Source: Pontibacter diazotrophicus (GTDB taxonomy: Bacteria; Bacteroidota; Bacteroidia; Cytophagales; Hymenobacteraceae). Taken from it: a stretch of DNA of 62,416 nucleotides. Below the pieces are notes generated by a model. The model saw only the letters and a program-made list of their open reading frames with translations. It was not told where the DNA came from and searched no databases. Shown in pieces: positions 53,813-62,356 of this stretch; position 1 is the stretch's first letter; each line of letters starts with the position of its first letter. Position numbers and translations under genes: made by a program. Where the stretch lies: assembly GCF_003367245.1 (NCBI RefSeq), contig NZ_QRGR01000035.1, positions 1 to 62,416 on the forward strand. Reading direction: 5' to 3'.

Positions 53813-55264
53813 GTGAGCCAACAACCTGATAAACATTCTGATCCGAAAAAGTACATCAAACGTAATATAAGCCGCCGCAAGTTTTTAGGTGGTTCACTGG
53901 CTCTTGGTGCTGCAGGTTGTGCAGGTTACACAGGTGCCTTCGCTCAGGCTGCCAAGTCATCAAATCCACAAGCAGACACAAGCCTCCCGGTGCAGGGCCA
54001 CTACCTGATTAAAAATGCCTATGTACTTACGATGGACCCTGCTCTGGGTGAATTTAAATCTGCGGATGTACTTATACGCGACGGTGAGATTAAGCAGGTT
54101 AGGCCAAATCTTAGTTCAACTGGTGCGGAGGTATTGGATGGAGAAGGCAAAATTGTAATGCCAGGCTTGGTAGAAACACACTGGCACATGTGGACATCAC
54201 TGCTACGCAGCATGGCAGGCAATGTAAAAGGACGTGGATATTTTGCCATCATCAGAGACGTAGGGCAGCATTATACGGCAGAAAGTATGTATGCTGCCAC
54301 AAAACTCGCCCTTGCAGAAGCTATCAACTCTGGTATTACAACCGTGCATGACTGGAGCCACAACGTACGAAGTCCGGAGTTTGCCGAAGCGAGTCTGCGG
54401 GCACTCAGAGAGGCAGGCGTAAGAGGCAGATACTCTCTTGGTGTGCCTGCTGGAGAAGGCGCAAAACAGCTGGACCTGCAACTATTGGAAAACCTGCACA
54501 GCAACTGGCCTAACGATGCAAACAGGTTGCTTCACCTGGGCATGGCATGGGCAGGTATTGAAAACAGGATGGATACAGGCATAAAAGAAGTAACCAAAGC
54601 CCGGCAACTGGGAATTCCCGTTTCCGTTCATGCAAGTTCCGCAGGCGTTATCAGCGGACTGGCAAAAGCAGGCTTACTAGCTGAAGGGATGCAGATTATT
54701 CATTGCAAGGACGCTACAGCGGCTGAAATCAAAAGTATTGTGCAGGCCGGTGCTGTCGTTAGTCTTTCACCATTCTCAGAGTTGCGCATCGGGTATGGCA
54801 TTCCACCTGTGAAAGAGCTTTTAGATGCAGGCGCTACAATTGGTTTGTCCGCAGACACCACTACCCTGTCAGGCAACGCCGATCTTTTTGCTGTCATGAA
54901 AGTTTTCCTTAACCTGGCGAATGCCCTGGACAGAAGTGAGTTTTATTTGACCGCTAAGGGAGCACTGGGAAAAGGAACCATTGAAGGCGCTCGTTCTTTA
55001 GGCATTGCCAACCGCACCGGTTCACTCACCCCGGGCAAACGTGCCGACCTGATTATGCTATCTACCAATGCCCTGAACCTGGGATATGTGACAGATCCTT
55101 CTTCCATTGTGGTGGAAGCCGCACAACCAGCCAATGTGCACACCGTGCTGATAGACGGCAGAATATTAAAAAGAAACTACGAGCTCACACACCTAAACAA
55201 AGAAGCAATGATAGAAGAGGCTAAAGAAGAATTCCAGCATTTGATGCAAAAGAGTGGCTGGTAA
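53813..55264 (+). CDS. Tat-exported amidohydrolase (ATZ/TRZ-like)
   Basis: 483 residues from a GTG start at 53813; the only ATGs lie after the signal. The twin-arginine signal is SRRKFLGGSLALGAAGCAG. The amidohydrolase barrel has VETHWHMWTS (HxH metal ligands), SVHASSAG, IIHCKDA and SADTTTLSGNADLF (catalytic Asp). The C-terminal GSLTPGKRADLIML and FLDG-type end (VLIDGRILKRN) are typical of ATZ/TRZ and cytosine-deaminase-like enzymes, which hydrolyse amino- or halo-substituted rings. A purine- or pyrimidine-like substrate is possible. The Cys in the signal might act as a lipobox, but the RR motif is stronger. Confidence 0.9.
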   Translation: MSQQPDKHSDPKKYIKRNISRRKFLGGSLALGAAGCAGYTGAFAQAAKSSNPQADTSLPVQGHYLIKNAYVLTMDPALGEFKSADVLIRDGEIKQVRPNLSSTGAEVLDGEGKIVMPGLVETHWHMWTSLLRSMAGNVKGRGYFAIIRDVGQHYTAESMYAATKLALAEAINSGITTVHDWSHNVRSPEFAEASLRALREAGVRGRYSLGVPAGEGAKQLDLQLLENLHSNWPNDANRLLHLGMAWAGIENRMDTGIKEVTKARQLGIPVSVHASSAGVISGLAKAGLLAEGMQIIHCKDATAAEIKSIVQAGAVVSLSPFSELRIGYGIPPVKELLDAGATIGLSADTTTLSGNADLFAVMKVFLNLANALDRSEFYLTAKGALGKGTIEGARSLGIANRTGSLTPGKRADLIMLSTNALNLGYVTDPSSIVVEAAQPANVHTVLIDGRILKRNYELTHLNKEAMIEEAKEEFQHLMQKSGW

Positions 55265-55582
55265 AATGCACCAGTCTATCTTTTGCTGCCAACTCACCCC
55301 ACTTGTCTCTGGTATCGGCGTTGACCCTATCCACCCGCTCGAAAACCAGGGGCTTTACCTCAGGTTGAAAAAACTGTGCTTTACCTGAAAAGACATCCAT
55401 GGATGATACATCATTTTAACCAGAACCTACACCACCCAATATCTCCTGCCGTTTATAATCCTAAAATAAAATATATTTTTCTCAATACTATGTAGATTTT
55501 GGAGAAGCTATCTGTGCACCTGCAACACAAAAACCGCAGATTTACTTTTGCAACAGGCGCACAGATAACTCTCCGGAAGAGC
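55265..55582. other. Convergent intergenic region, no gene seen
   Basis: About 320 bases between the amidohydrolase and the vWA gene. No terminator hairpin with T-tract, repeat or protein-like frame stands out. Confidence 0.5.
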
Positions 55583-57469
55583 TTATTTACTCCTGCTATT
55601 GTCACTCAGCAGGCTTCTGGACTTTACCAGCCTGATAAACTCCGCCCTGTATCCTTCACTGTCTGTGCCCTGGGCGCCTTCCGCTAAACTCAGTACCTGC
55701 GCATAGGTGGCAGTGCCTTTAAACTCTGAATCGCGGAGCAGCATACCAAAGGCAGCCACTGCAGCGGAGAACCTAAAGTTGTCTGAGGAGGCGCTTTCAG
55801 GAACCGCTTTATTTAAAACAGTAGTGGTAATAAGTTTGCTCTGGCTGCCTTCCGGAGCCTTGTAGCGCAGCTTCAGCGTCAGGATGTCATCTGTTTTAGC
55901 AGCTTCGGCACTCAGGTTCTTTTCCTGGTACTTTAGGTCGTCTACCTTGCCTATGGCTGTGTTAGAATCGTTTGCACTGGCAGGTACAATTTCATAGAGT
56001 GCCGTCACTGTATGCCCAGATCCCAACTCGCCGGCGTCTTTTTTGTCGTCATTAAAATCTTCGTCCTGCAGGGCGCGGTTCTCATACCCTATCAGGCGGT
56101 AGGCCTTTACTTTGGCAGGATTAAACTCCAGCTGCAGCTTTACGTCTTTGGCAATGGTAAAAAGCGTGCCGCCGAACTCATTCACAAACACTTTCTTCGC
56201 CTCCAGTATGTTGTCGACATAGGCATAGTTGCCGTTGCCTTTGTCAGCCAGTTGCTCCATGCGGGAGTCTTTCAGGTTTCCGGTGCCAAAGCCGAGCACG
56301 GTCAGGGCAATACCTGTTTCACGTTTCTTTTCGATGAGTCGTACCAGTTCACTGTCGCTGCTGACGCCAACGTTAAAGTCGCCGTCGGTGGCCAGTATTA
56401 CCCTGTTGTTCCCATCCTCTATAAACTGCTCCTGCGCCAGCATATATGCCAGATTAATGCCTGCCCCGCCAGCCGTAGAGCCACCCGCTTCCAGCATTTC
56501 AATGGCCTCATTAATCTTGTCTTTGCTGCTGCCAGCGGTAGGAGGCAACACTAAGCCTGCTGCACCTGCATACACCACAATCGCCACTTTATCCTGCGGC
56601 CGCAGTTGGTCTACCAAAAGCTTGAAACCTGCTTTTACCAGCGGCAGCTTATCCTGCGTATCCATTGACCCGGACACATCAATCAGGAACACCAGGTTGG
56701 AGGCAGGCAGGTTGTCTGTCGGAATGGCTTTGCCCTGCAGCCCGATGTGCAGGAGTTGGTTGTCGCTGTTCCAGGGGCACACCGATAGCTCGGTGGTCAC
56801 AGAAAAAGGCGCGTTGCCAGTTGGCTGCGGATAATCATAGGAAAAATAGTTCACCATCTCCTCAATGCGCACCGCATCAACGGGTGGCTTTTGCCCGTTG
56901 TTCAGAAAGCGGCGCACGTTGCTGTAAGAAGCCTTATCCACATCAATGGAGAAAGTAGAGAGCGGGTTCTTCTTCGCATTCTGAAAAGTACTTTCTTTGA
57001 TGTAATCATAGTTCTCGGTGTTGTGGTTGAGAACTTCCGCATCCGCCATTGTCACGTATCCTCTTTGAATTTGCACACCCACTGCTTGCCCCTGCAGCGT
57101 ATTGTTTCCCCGGAGCCGCACCTTTCTTTCTGCACCGTAACCTGTTACCACCATTTCTTCCAGTACTTTGTTATCCCTCTTCAGGCGCACATCCACCACC
57201 TGTTTCTCTCCTACCTTTACTTCTGTTCGTTCGTAGCCGATGTAAGAGAAGACAAGTATGGCTTTTTCATTTGGCACAATGACACTGTACTTGCCGTGTT
57301 TATCGGTGGCAGCGCCCTTTTGTGTCCCTTTCAGTTGAACAGAAATGCCCGGCAAAGTCTCGCCGGAGGTAGCGTCTGTTACAGTGCCGGTTATAGGTCT
57401 TTCCTGTGCCTGCGCACGCAGCCCCACAAACAAGAGGGCCAGCAGCAGCATGTAAATTTTTCTTTTCAT
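55583..57469 (-). CDS. Exported von Willebrand A protein (YfbK-like) with CarboxypepD_reg domain
   Basis: 628 residues. Signal peptide (LRAQAQ, about 21), then a CarboxypepD_reg-like beta-sandwich (GTVTDATSGETLPGISVQLK to about 98) and the SusC-like linker EEMVVTGYG. LQGQAVGVQIQRG resembles the SusC plug signature. A von Willebrand factor N-terminal block (NPLSTFSIDVDKASYSNVR) and a vWA domain with an intact MIDAS (FLIDVSGSMD, later ATDGDFNVG) follow, then a YfbK-type C-terminal part (DVKLQLEFNPAKVKAYRLIG). Such proteins bind partners through a metal ion. It is divergent from an ECF sigma gene, 114 bases away, and shares the reg/EVVVTGYG module with the second gene of that operon. Confidence 0.92.
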   Translation of the reverse strand: MKRKIYMLLLALLFVGLRAQAQERPITGTVTDATSGETLPGISVQLKGTQKGAATDKHGKYSVIVPNEKAILVFSYIGYERTEVKVGEKQVVDVRLKRDNKVLEEMVVTGYGAERKVRLRGNNTLQGQAVGVQIQRGYVTMADAEVLNHNTENYDYIKESTFQNAKKNPLSTFSIDVDKASYSNVRRFLNNGQKPPVDAVRIEEMVNYFSYDYPQPTGNAPFSVTTELSVCPWNSDNQLLHIGLQGKAIPTDNLPASNLVFLIDVSGSMDTQDKLPLVKAGFKLLVDQLRPQDKVAIVVYAGAAGLVLPPTAGSSKDKINEAIEMLEAGGSTAGGAGINLAYMLAQEQFIEDGNNRVILATDGDFNVGVSSDSELVRLIEKKRETGIALTVLGFGTGNLKDSRMEQLADKGNGNYAYVDNILEAKKVFVNEFGGTLFTIAKDVKLQLEFNPAKVKAYRLIGYENRALQDEDFNDDKKDAGELGSGHTVTALYEIVPASANDSNTAIGKVDDLKYQEKNLSAEAAKTDDILTLKLRYKAPEGSQSKLITTTVLNKAVPESASSDNFRFSAAVAAFGMLLRDSEFKGTATYAQVLSLAEGAQGTDSEGYRAEFIRLVKSRSLLSDNSRSK

Positions 57470-57583
57470 GGTTTTATATGTTTTAGTTTCTTAGATGATG
57501 TAGCATCTCATCCTATTCCATAAAAAACTTTCACATTTTTTTATGCTGCTTTTTTCCTTTCTTTAGGAGACAGAAGCCTTCCT

Positions 57584-58183
57584 ATGCTGCCCATGTTCCT
57601 CAAGCTTTTCTCTAACTCAAAGCCGCCTCCCGACGACCTGGAGTTGGTGCGCCTCTACAGGCAGACAGGAGATATGGCGCACCTGGGGGATTTATTCCAG
57701 CGGCACACGGAGATGGTTTACCTCGTTTGTATGAAATACCTGAAGGATGAGGAGGAAAGCAAAGACGCCACCATGCAGCTTTTTGAGCACCTGGCAACAG
57801 CGCTGCTGAAACACGACATCACCAATTTTAAAAGTTGGCTGCACGTAACAGCGAAGAACCACTGCCTGATGCAGCTGCGAGCAAAAAAGAAGCAGGAAAA
57901 TATTAAATTAGAAGTATTTGACCCGCCAATTATGGAAAACACGGCTGATTTTCATCTTTCAGAAGCAGCCGAACGCGAACAGGACGAACAGGCAGTAGTG
58001 AAGGGGCTGGCAGACCTGCCACCAGAGCAGCGGGAATGCCTGGAGCTTTTTTACCTGCAGCAGAAGAGTTATAAAGAGATTGCCACCCTTACCGGTTGTG
58101 AGCTTAGTAAAGTAAAAAGCTACATCCAGAACGGGAAGAGAAATCTGAAAATTTACATGGAGAAGCACCATGCACCACGATAA
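57584..58183 (+). CDS. ECF-type sigma-70 family RNA polymerase sigma factor
   Basis: 199 residues. Region 2 is at about 25-95 (DLFQRHTEMVYLVCMKYLKD, KDATMQLFEHLATALL, FKSWLHVTAKNHCLMQLRAK). Region 4 is at about 135-190 with the helix-turn-helix KSYKEIATLTGCELSKVKSY. Length and layout fit ECF factors. The start is ATG 57584, with ATG 57593 possible. It overlaps the next gene by 14 bases, so production of the two proteins is probably coupled, as for sigma/anti-sigma pairs. Confidence 0.93.
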   Translation: MLPMFLKLFSNSKPPPDDLELVRLYRQTGDMAHLGDLFQRHTEMVYLVCMKYLKDEEESKDATMQLFEHLATALLKHDITNFKSWLHVTAKNHCLMQLRAKKKQENIKLEVFDPPIMENTADFHLSEAAEREQDEQAVVKGLADLPPEQRECLELFYLQQKSYKEIATLTGCELSKVKSYIQNGKRNLKIYMEKHHAPR

Positions 58184-59606
58184 GCACCACATAACGTTGG
58201 ATGAAGGAGGCCACCCTCCGATGGAACTGCTGCGGCAGTACCACGAGGATGCTTTGCCCCCCAACCTCAGCCACCTGGTGGAAAGGCACCTGGTGGAATG
58301 CGATTTATGCGCTGACGTGCTGGAGGGTATGGCTTTATCAAATGCAGAAAGCACCAAGGCAGCTGTAGGAGATCTAAACCAGCGTATAGCCGCAAAATTA
58401 AAACAGGAAAGGAAGCAAACAGCAGTTCCGGCCTGGCAAATGGCAGCGGCCGTGTTGCTGTTGCTGTGCACGGCCTTTGTGGTGATATATTATAACTACA
58501 GCAAGCTGCAGCAGGAACAGAACGGTATAGCCGTAGAGCAGCAAATCAACAGTTCGATGGACTTATCGCTCCCTCCTGCCCCTGATTCAACCACAGAAAT
58601 AGCAGGTGCTGTTGAGTCCTCTGAACCACAAGGTATAGCCTTGGCACCACCACCAAGTGCAGTTGAAAGGAAGAACGTGCCGCTCATCGTAAAACGTGAT
58701 GAAGAAATACTGGAGGAAGTAGTAGTTGATGATGTTTTGGTGGAAGAAATAATGCCAGAAATGAATGAAGAAGAAAGTACCCGGCATAACAGGGAAGTGC
58801 TGAAAGACATTGACACACCCTCTCTCGCTGCAGTTCCCTCTTCTTCAGGAGAGTCTGAAATATCAGTCACAGAATCAGTACCGTTTCGTATAGCAGATAC
58901 TGATGCGCCTGACACCATTCCGGAGAGCACCAGCGTATCTATGGCGCTACAGGGCAAAACAGCAGGCATCACTTTAAGGGGGCTAAACTCCCTGAACAAG
59001 GATGCCGCTGTGGCAGAAGTGGTGCATGGGCAGGTGCTGTCAGAAGAAGGGCAGCCGCTGCCTGGTGTGACGGTACAACTGAAGGGAACCAGCACCGGCA
59101 CTACCACTGATGTACAAGGCAACTTTGCCCTCCCTGTCACGGGTAAGAAGCCAACGCTGCTGTTTCATTACATAGGATACACCTCCGCAGAAAAAGCCAT
59201 AGCCAAGACCACTGCACCAGTAAATGTGAACCTGTCTCCTGATAATAAGACGTTAAGCGAGGTAGTGGTGACAGGGTATGGCACTACCACAACGGGCGAA
59301 GATCCTGCCGTGGCAGCTGCCAAACCTGCTATCGGCCAAAGGGCTTTCAGAAAGTACGTGAAAGAGAATCTTCGTTTTCCAGCTGGACCTGGAGGTGAGC
59401 GAGGGAAAGTGGTGGTGGGTTTCACCGTGGCAGCCACCGGGGAAATAAGCGAAGTAAAAGTATTGAAGAGCCTCTGCCCGGCCTGTGACGCGGAAGCAAT
59501 ACGAATAATTGAAGAAGGGCCAGCCTGGAAACCTGCCACGCAGGCAGGTACTCCTGTACAGCAACAGGTAAAAGTGTCGATACCCTTCAGGCAGAAAAAG
59601 CGATAG
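58170..59606 (+). CDS. Anti-sigma-like zinc-finger protein with CarboxypepD_reg and TonB C-terminal domains
   Basis: 478 residues. The cytoplasmic part has a zf-HC2-type site His40, Cys44, Cys47 (RHLVECDLC), the mark of ZAS anti-sigma factors. A membrane helix lies at about 89-108. The periplasmic part has an acidic Pro/Glu-rich stretch, then LQGKTAGITLRGLNSLN (SusC-plug-like), a CarboxypepD_reg domain (about 283-360; LPGVTVQLKGTSTGTTTD) and SEVVVTGYGTTT. A TonB C-terminal domain ends it (about 388-475; VVVGFTVAATGEISEVKVLK). Fusing an anti-sigma anchor to a TonB-like domain suggests sensing of an outer-membrane partner. It follows the sigma gene with a 14-base overlap. Confidence 0.88.
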   Translation: MHHDKHHITLDEGGHPPMELLRQYHEDALPPNLSHLVERHLVECDLCADVLEGMALSNAESTKAAVGDLNQRIAAKLKQERKQTAVPAWQMAAAVLLLLCTAFVVIYYNYSKLQQEQNGIAVEQQINSSMDLSLPPAPDSTTEIAGAVESSEPQGIALAPPPSAVERKNVPLIVKRDEEILEEVVVDDVLVEEIMPEMNEEESTRHNREVLKDIDTPSLAAVPSSSGESEISVTESVPFRIADTDAPDTIPESTSVSMALQGKTAGITLRGLNSLNKDAAVAEVVHGQVLSEEGQPLPGVTVQLKGTSTGTTTDVQGNFALPVTGKKPTLLFHYIGYTSAEKAIAKTTAPVNVNLSPDNKTLSEVVVTGYGTTTTGEDPAVAAAKPAIGQRAFRKYVKENLRFPAGPGGERGKVVVGFTVAATGEISEVKVLKSLCPACDAEAIRIIEEGPAWKPATQAGTPVQQQVKVSIPFRQKKR

Positions 59607-59608
59607 CC

Positions 59609-60229
59609 ATGCAAGACGCAGAAAGCCAGTGGGAAGCATTGGCCAGCTCGTATACCTCTGATCAGCAGCTGATAAGAGAGCTATGGAAAGAGCTTTCTCA
59701 AAACTATAGCCAAAGCGGCCGCTACTACCACAACCTCCACCATATTGAAGCGCTTCTGCAACTGGCAGAGGAGCATAAAGCTTCTATTCAGCAGTTTGAT
59801 TTACTCCGCTTCGCTGTCTTTTACCACGACATTATTTACAGCACAACCCGCAGCGACAATGAAGCCAGAAGTGCCGCTCTGGCAGCTGAAAGACTGCAGG
59901 AGTTGCACCTGACGGATGAGAAAATAAGAATTGTACAGGAAATGATTTTAGCTACAAAATCACACCAACCACATCAGTCAGAGGATGTAAACTTTATGCT
60001 GGACATAGACTTATCTGTACTTGGTGCTGACTCGAACAAATATGACCAATACCGAAAGCAAATAAGACAAGAGTATAATCTGTACCCTGACCTGCTTTAC
60101 AACAGGGGCCGAAAAAAAGTATTGCAGCATTTTCTAAGCCAGCCTGCTATTTACAAGACAGCGACGTTTCAAAATAGCCTGGAGGCACAGGCAAGGCAAA
60201 ATCTGCAGCGGGAAGTGAATAGCCTGTGA
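59609..60229 (+). CDS. HD-domain phosphohydrolase-like protein
   Basis: 206 residues, cytoplasmic. The metal-binding HD pattern is visible as GRYYHNLHHIEALL and FAVFYHDIIYSTTRSDNEARS (the HD pair), with a later Asp in MLDIDLSVLG. This is the pattern of predicted metal-dependent HD hydrolases found alone in many Bacteroidota. The substrate is unknown, possibly a nucleotide. It starts two bases after the anti-sigma-like gene stop and is therefore probably in the same transcript, which may be accidental or functional. Confidence 0.88.
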   Translation: MQDAESQWEALASSYTSDQQLIRELWKELSQNYSQSGRYYHNLHHIEALLQLAEEHKASIQQFDLLRFAVFYHDIIYSTTRSDNEARSAALAAERLQELHLTDEKIRIVQEMILATKSHQPHQSEDVNFMLDIDLSVLGADSNKYDQYRKQIRQEYNLYPDLLYNRGRKKVLQHFLSQPAIYKTATFQNSLEAQARQNLQREVNSL

Positions 60230-60340
60230 GAAAGATTCCTTCTTTTCTGCATTATCCGGCTATGCTCCTTTTGTTTGAAGCCGTATCTTAATTGACGTAA
60301 ATTATCCGTATCTTGATTTTTATTGAAATCCAAAGCTTTT

Positions 60341-60820
60341 ATGAGAAACGCTCTTCGCCTCTTACTACTTGTCATATTCAGCCTCTCATTGCATGCAGTA
60401 AAAGCCCAATCAGAAGATTCGGGTGGGGCTGCTACAATAAAGCTGAACCACATTGCCATGTACGTGCATGACCTGGAGAAAAGCACCGCTTTCTATGAGA
60501 ATGTATTGCAACTGAAGCAGATTCCGGAGCCATTTAAAGATGGCCTGCATACCTGGTTTACCCTTGGTCCTGCAGGTCAGCTACACCTGATTCAGGGGGC
60601 AGAGCAAAACATAAAGCGGGACAAAAATGACCACATGTGCTTTAGTGTACTGTCTATTGAAGACTTTATCTCTAACCTGGACAATCATAAGGTTGAGTAT
60701 ACCAACTGGCCTGGTACAGCCAAAGCACCAACGGTACGTGTGGACGGTGTAAAGCAGGTTTATTTTCAGGATCCGGACGGCCATTGGATAGAAGTAAACA
60801 ACGACGCTTCCATGAGGTAG
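60341..60820 (+). CDS. Exported VOC/glyoxalase-fold protein
   Basis: 159 residues from ATG 60341; a TTG six codons upstream is in frame but less likely. A Sec signal peptide ends near VKAQ (about residue 22). The VOC fold has LNHIAMYVHDLEKSTAFYEN, GLHTWFTLGPAGQLHLI, DHMCFSVLSIEDF and YFQDPDGHWIEVN. The metal ligands expected in glyoxalase I-like enzymes (His in LNHIAMY, Glu in HWIEVN) are present. It could be a periplasmic lyase, dioxygenase or binding protein. It stands about 110 bases after the HD gene. Confidence 0.88.
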   Translation: MRNALRLLLLVIFSLSLHAVKAQSEDSGGAATIKLNHIAMYVHDLEKSTAFYENVLQLKQIPEPFKDGLHTWFTLGPAGQLHLIQGAEQNIKRDKNDHMCFSVLSIEDFISNLDNHKVEYTNWPGTAKAPTVRVDGVKQVYFQDPDGHWIEVNNDASMR

Positions 60821-61104
60821 ATTATTGACGAAATCACTTATAGGAAGCGGGAACTGGCTAATTCCTACCATTATACTATGAGAGCAATGCATTTAAAAAG
60901 GTGCTTTATCTCCACTTTGTCATCTTTGCTTGTCCTCTTGATCCAGACTAACTGAGTATTAATGTAGATAAGTATACTTATGAAGTCTTAAAATCGGAAA
61001 CGTTCGAAATAAAAGGCAGGGTGTTTTTAAGGGTTGTTACTATTATGCCTAACGGACTCTGCTATAAGGTGGCGTAGCTATCTTATAGGTTTGGTTGTGA
61101 TACG

Positions 61105-62079
61105 TTATTCTATTAGTGCATACTTCTGGTTCTTAGTATCAAGCACTAAGATGTTACCGATGAACAGCTTGTTGCCTATCATACCGCCCATTCCCGAAAA
61201 CTTCATAAGCATGTTCTGCATAAAGCCTGTTCCTTCTATATAGGTTACCATCGATAAGGGCAATTCCACGGAGCCAAACGCAATCAGACTGTTGCTTTGG
61301 ATATTGTGCACAATTAATTTTTTGCCCCACGAATTAGCTTCATAGGTTTCTTCTTTTGAGCCTGCTTTAGAAAGTTCATTCCATGTGCTTTTATCGGTCA
61401 AAAGCTCAAATGCACTGGCGCCCGTGTCAAAAAGCAATGTTTGTTCCTGGCCATCTATTTTAGAGGGCAGTAGCACTCTTCTGCTCTCAAATCTGAAATC
61501 AGAGAACTGAGCCGCATTAGCAAGCTCGTGTGGAATCTCAGATGCTACCGAAATATTCTCATGCTTATAGTCAATCGTTAGAACCTTGTCTTCAATGAAG
61601 TCAGCTCCAATGGTACCGACAATACGGGCCCGAGAGCTGTCATTCCAGTCTATGGCACTCCCGTAATCTTTTACTTTTATCGTTTTTGCAAAAATGTCGG
61701 TATTCCCAACTTTGAAGCTGAACTGCTCTAAAGATGATGCATCTCCATTCTGGTGAATCACTATTTTATTGTACTTCTCATTAAGCGATGTTAGTACTTT
61801 GCCATAAAAAAGGGAGTAGGGCGCGCCTAGGTCAAACTGCATGTAATAAGTTCCAGGGATTCCTTCCAAGGTTACAGGTAAGACCATGGCCGAATACTCA
61901 TCTACTCCGTTTTCAGTGGAATCTCCAAGCCAGACAAAAGGAGTTGGGGTGATAGAATCCCCGAGTACAAGTTGATTGGCAGGAGGCTGGAACTGGCTCT
62001 TGAAGTAAAAATATCCCCCAATTACGCTTATTAGAATTATCGCAATAAGGCTTACTAGGACCCTTTTAAGTGTTTTCAT
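61105..62079 (-). CDS. Membrane-anchored retropepsin-like aspartyl protease homologue
   Basis: 324 residues. Residues 8-27 form an N-terminal membrane helix (VLVSLIAIILISVIGGYFYF). The periplasmic part has the aspartyl-protease motif LLFDTGASAFELL near residue 215, and an earlier half with DLGAPYSLFYGKVL that resembles a degenerate copy (DLG in place of DTG). A GTIGADFIEDKVLTIDY block matches the hydrophobic-GA[D]F segment of retropepsin-like proteins. The two-lobed layout suggests a single-chain protein; whether it still cleaves peptides is not clear. It is followed by a cut gene remnant upstream on the same strand. Confidence 0.75.
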   Translation of the reverse strand: MKTLKRVLVSLIAIILISVIGGYFYFKSQFQPPANQLVLGDSITPTPFVWLGDSTENGVDEYSAMVLPVTLEGIPGTYYMQFDLGAPYSLFYGKVLTSLNEKYNKIVIHQNGDASSLEQFSFKVGNTDIFAKTIKVKDYGSAIDWNDSSRARIVGTIGADFIEDKVLTIDYKHENISVASEIPHELANAAQFSDFRFESRRVLLPSKIDGQEQTLLFDTGASAFELLTDKSTWNELSKAGSKEETYEANSWGKKLIVHNIQSNSLIAFGSVELPLSMVTYIEGTGFMQNMLMKFSGMGGMIGNKLFIGNILVLDTKNQKYALIE

Positions 62080-62157
62080 CTATTTTTATGTATCACGGTA
62101 TAGTGCAGCCTAAGCCCATAGCGCAGCAAGGGTTAAGGTTGCACTGGGTTATGGGAT

Positions 62158-62310
62158 TTAATTTTCATATTCTTTGATGTTGACTATTTGTACTACACCT
62201 TTCCCATCGTGGTACAATATCTCTTTAGCAAGAAAGCCAGTTGAATCATAGCTATAGACTGTTTTTAAATCTGGCGCCTTAAGTACACCTGTCAGCTCCC
62301 CAGCAAATAG
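62158..62310 (-). pseudogene. 3' remnant of a gene interrupted by an IS element
   Basis: The minus-strand frame ending at 62158 reads GELTGVLKAPDLKTVYSYD, then STGFLAKEILYHDGKGVVQI and ends IKEYEN. The YSYDSTGFLAKEILYHDGKG part resembles a YD/RHS-like beta-hairpin repeat. Upstream of about 62310 the sequence changes to the leader of an IS3-type orfA, so the 5' part of the gene is missing here. The exact junction is uncertain. Confidence 0.5.
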
Positions 62311-62356
62311 AACTGTTTTGAAGTAGAGTAAAACCTTTAACTTTGAACAGTTATTT

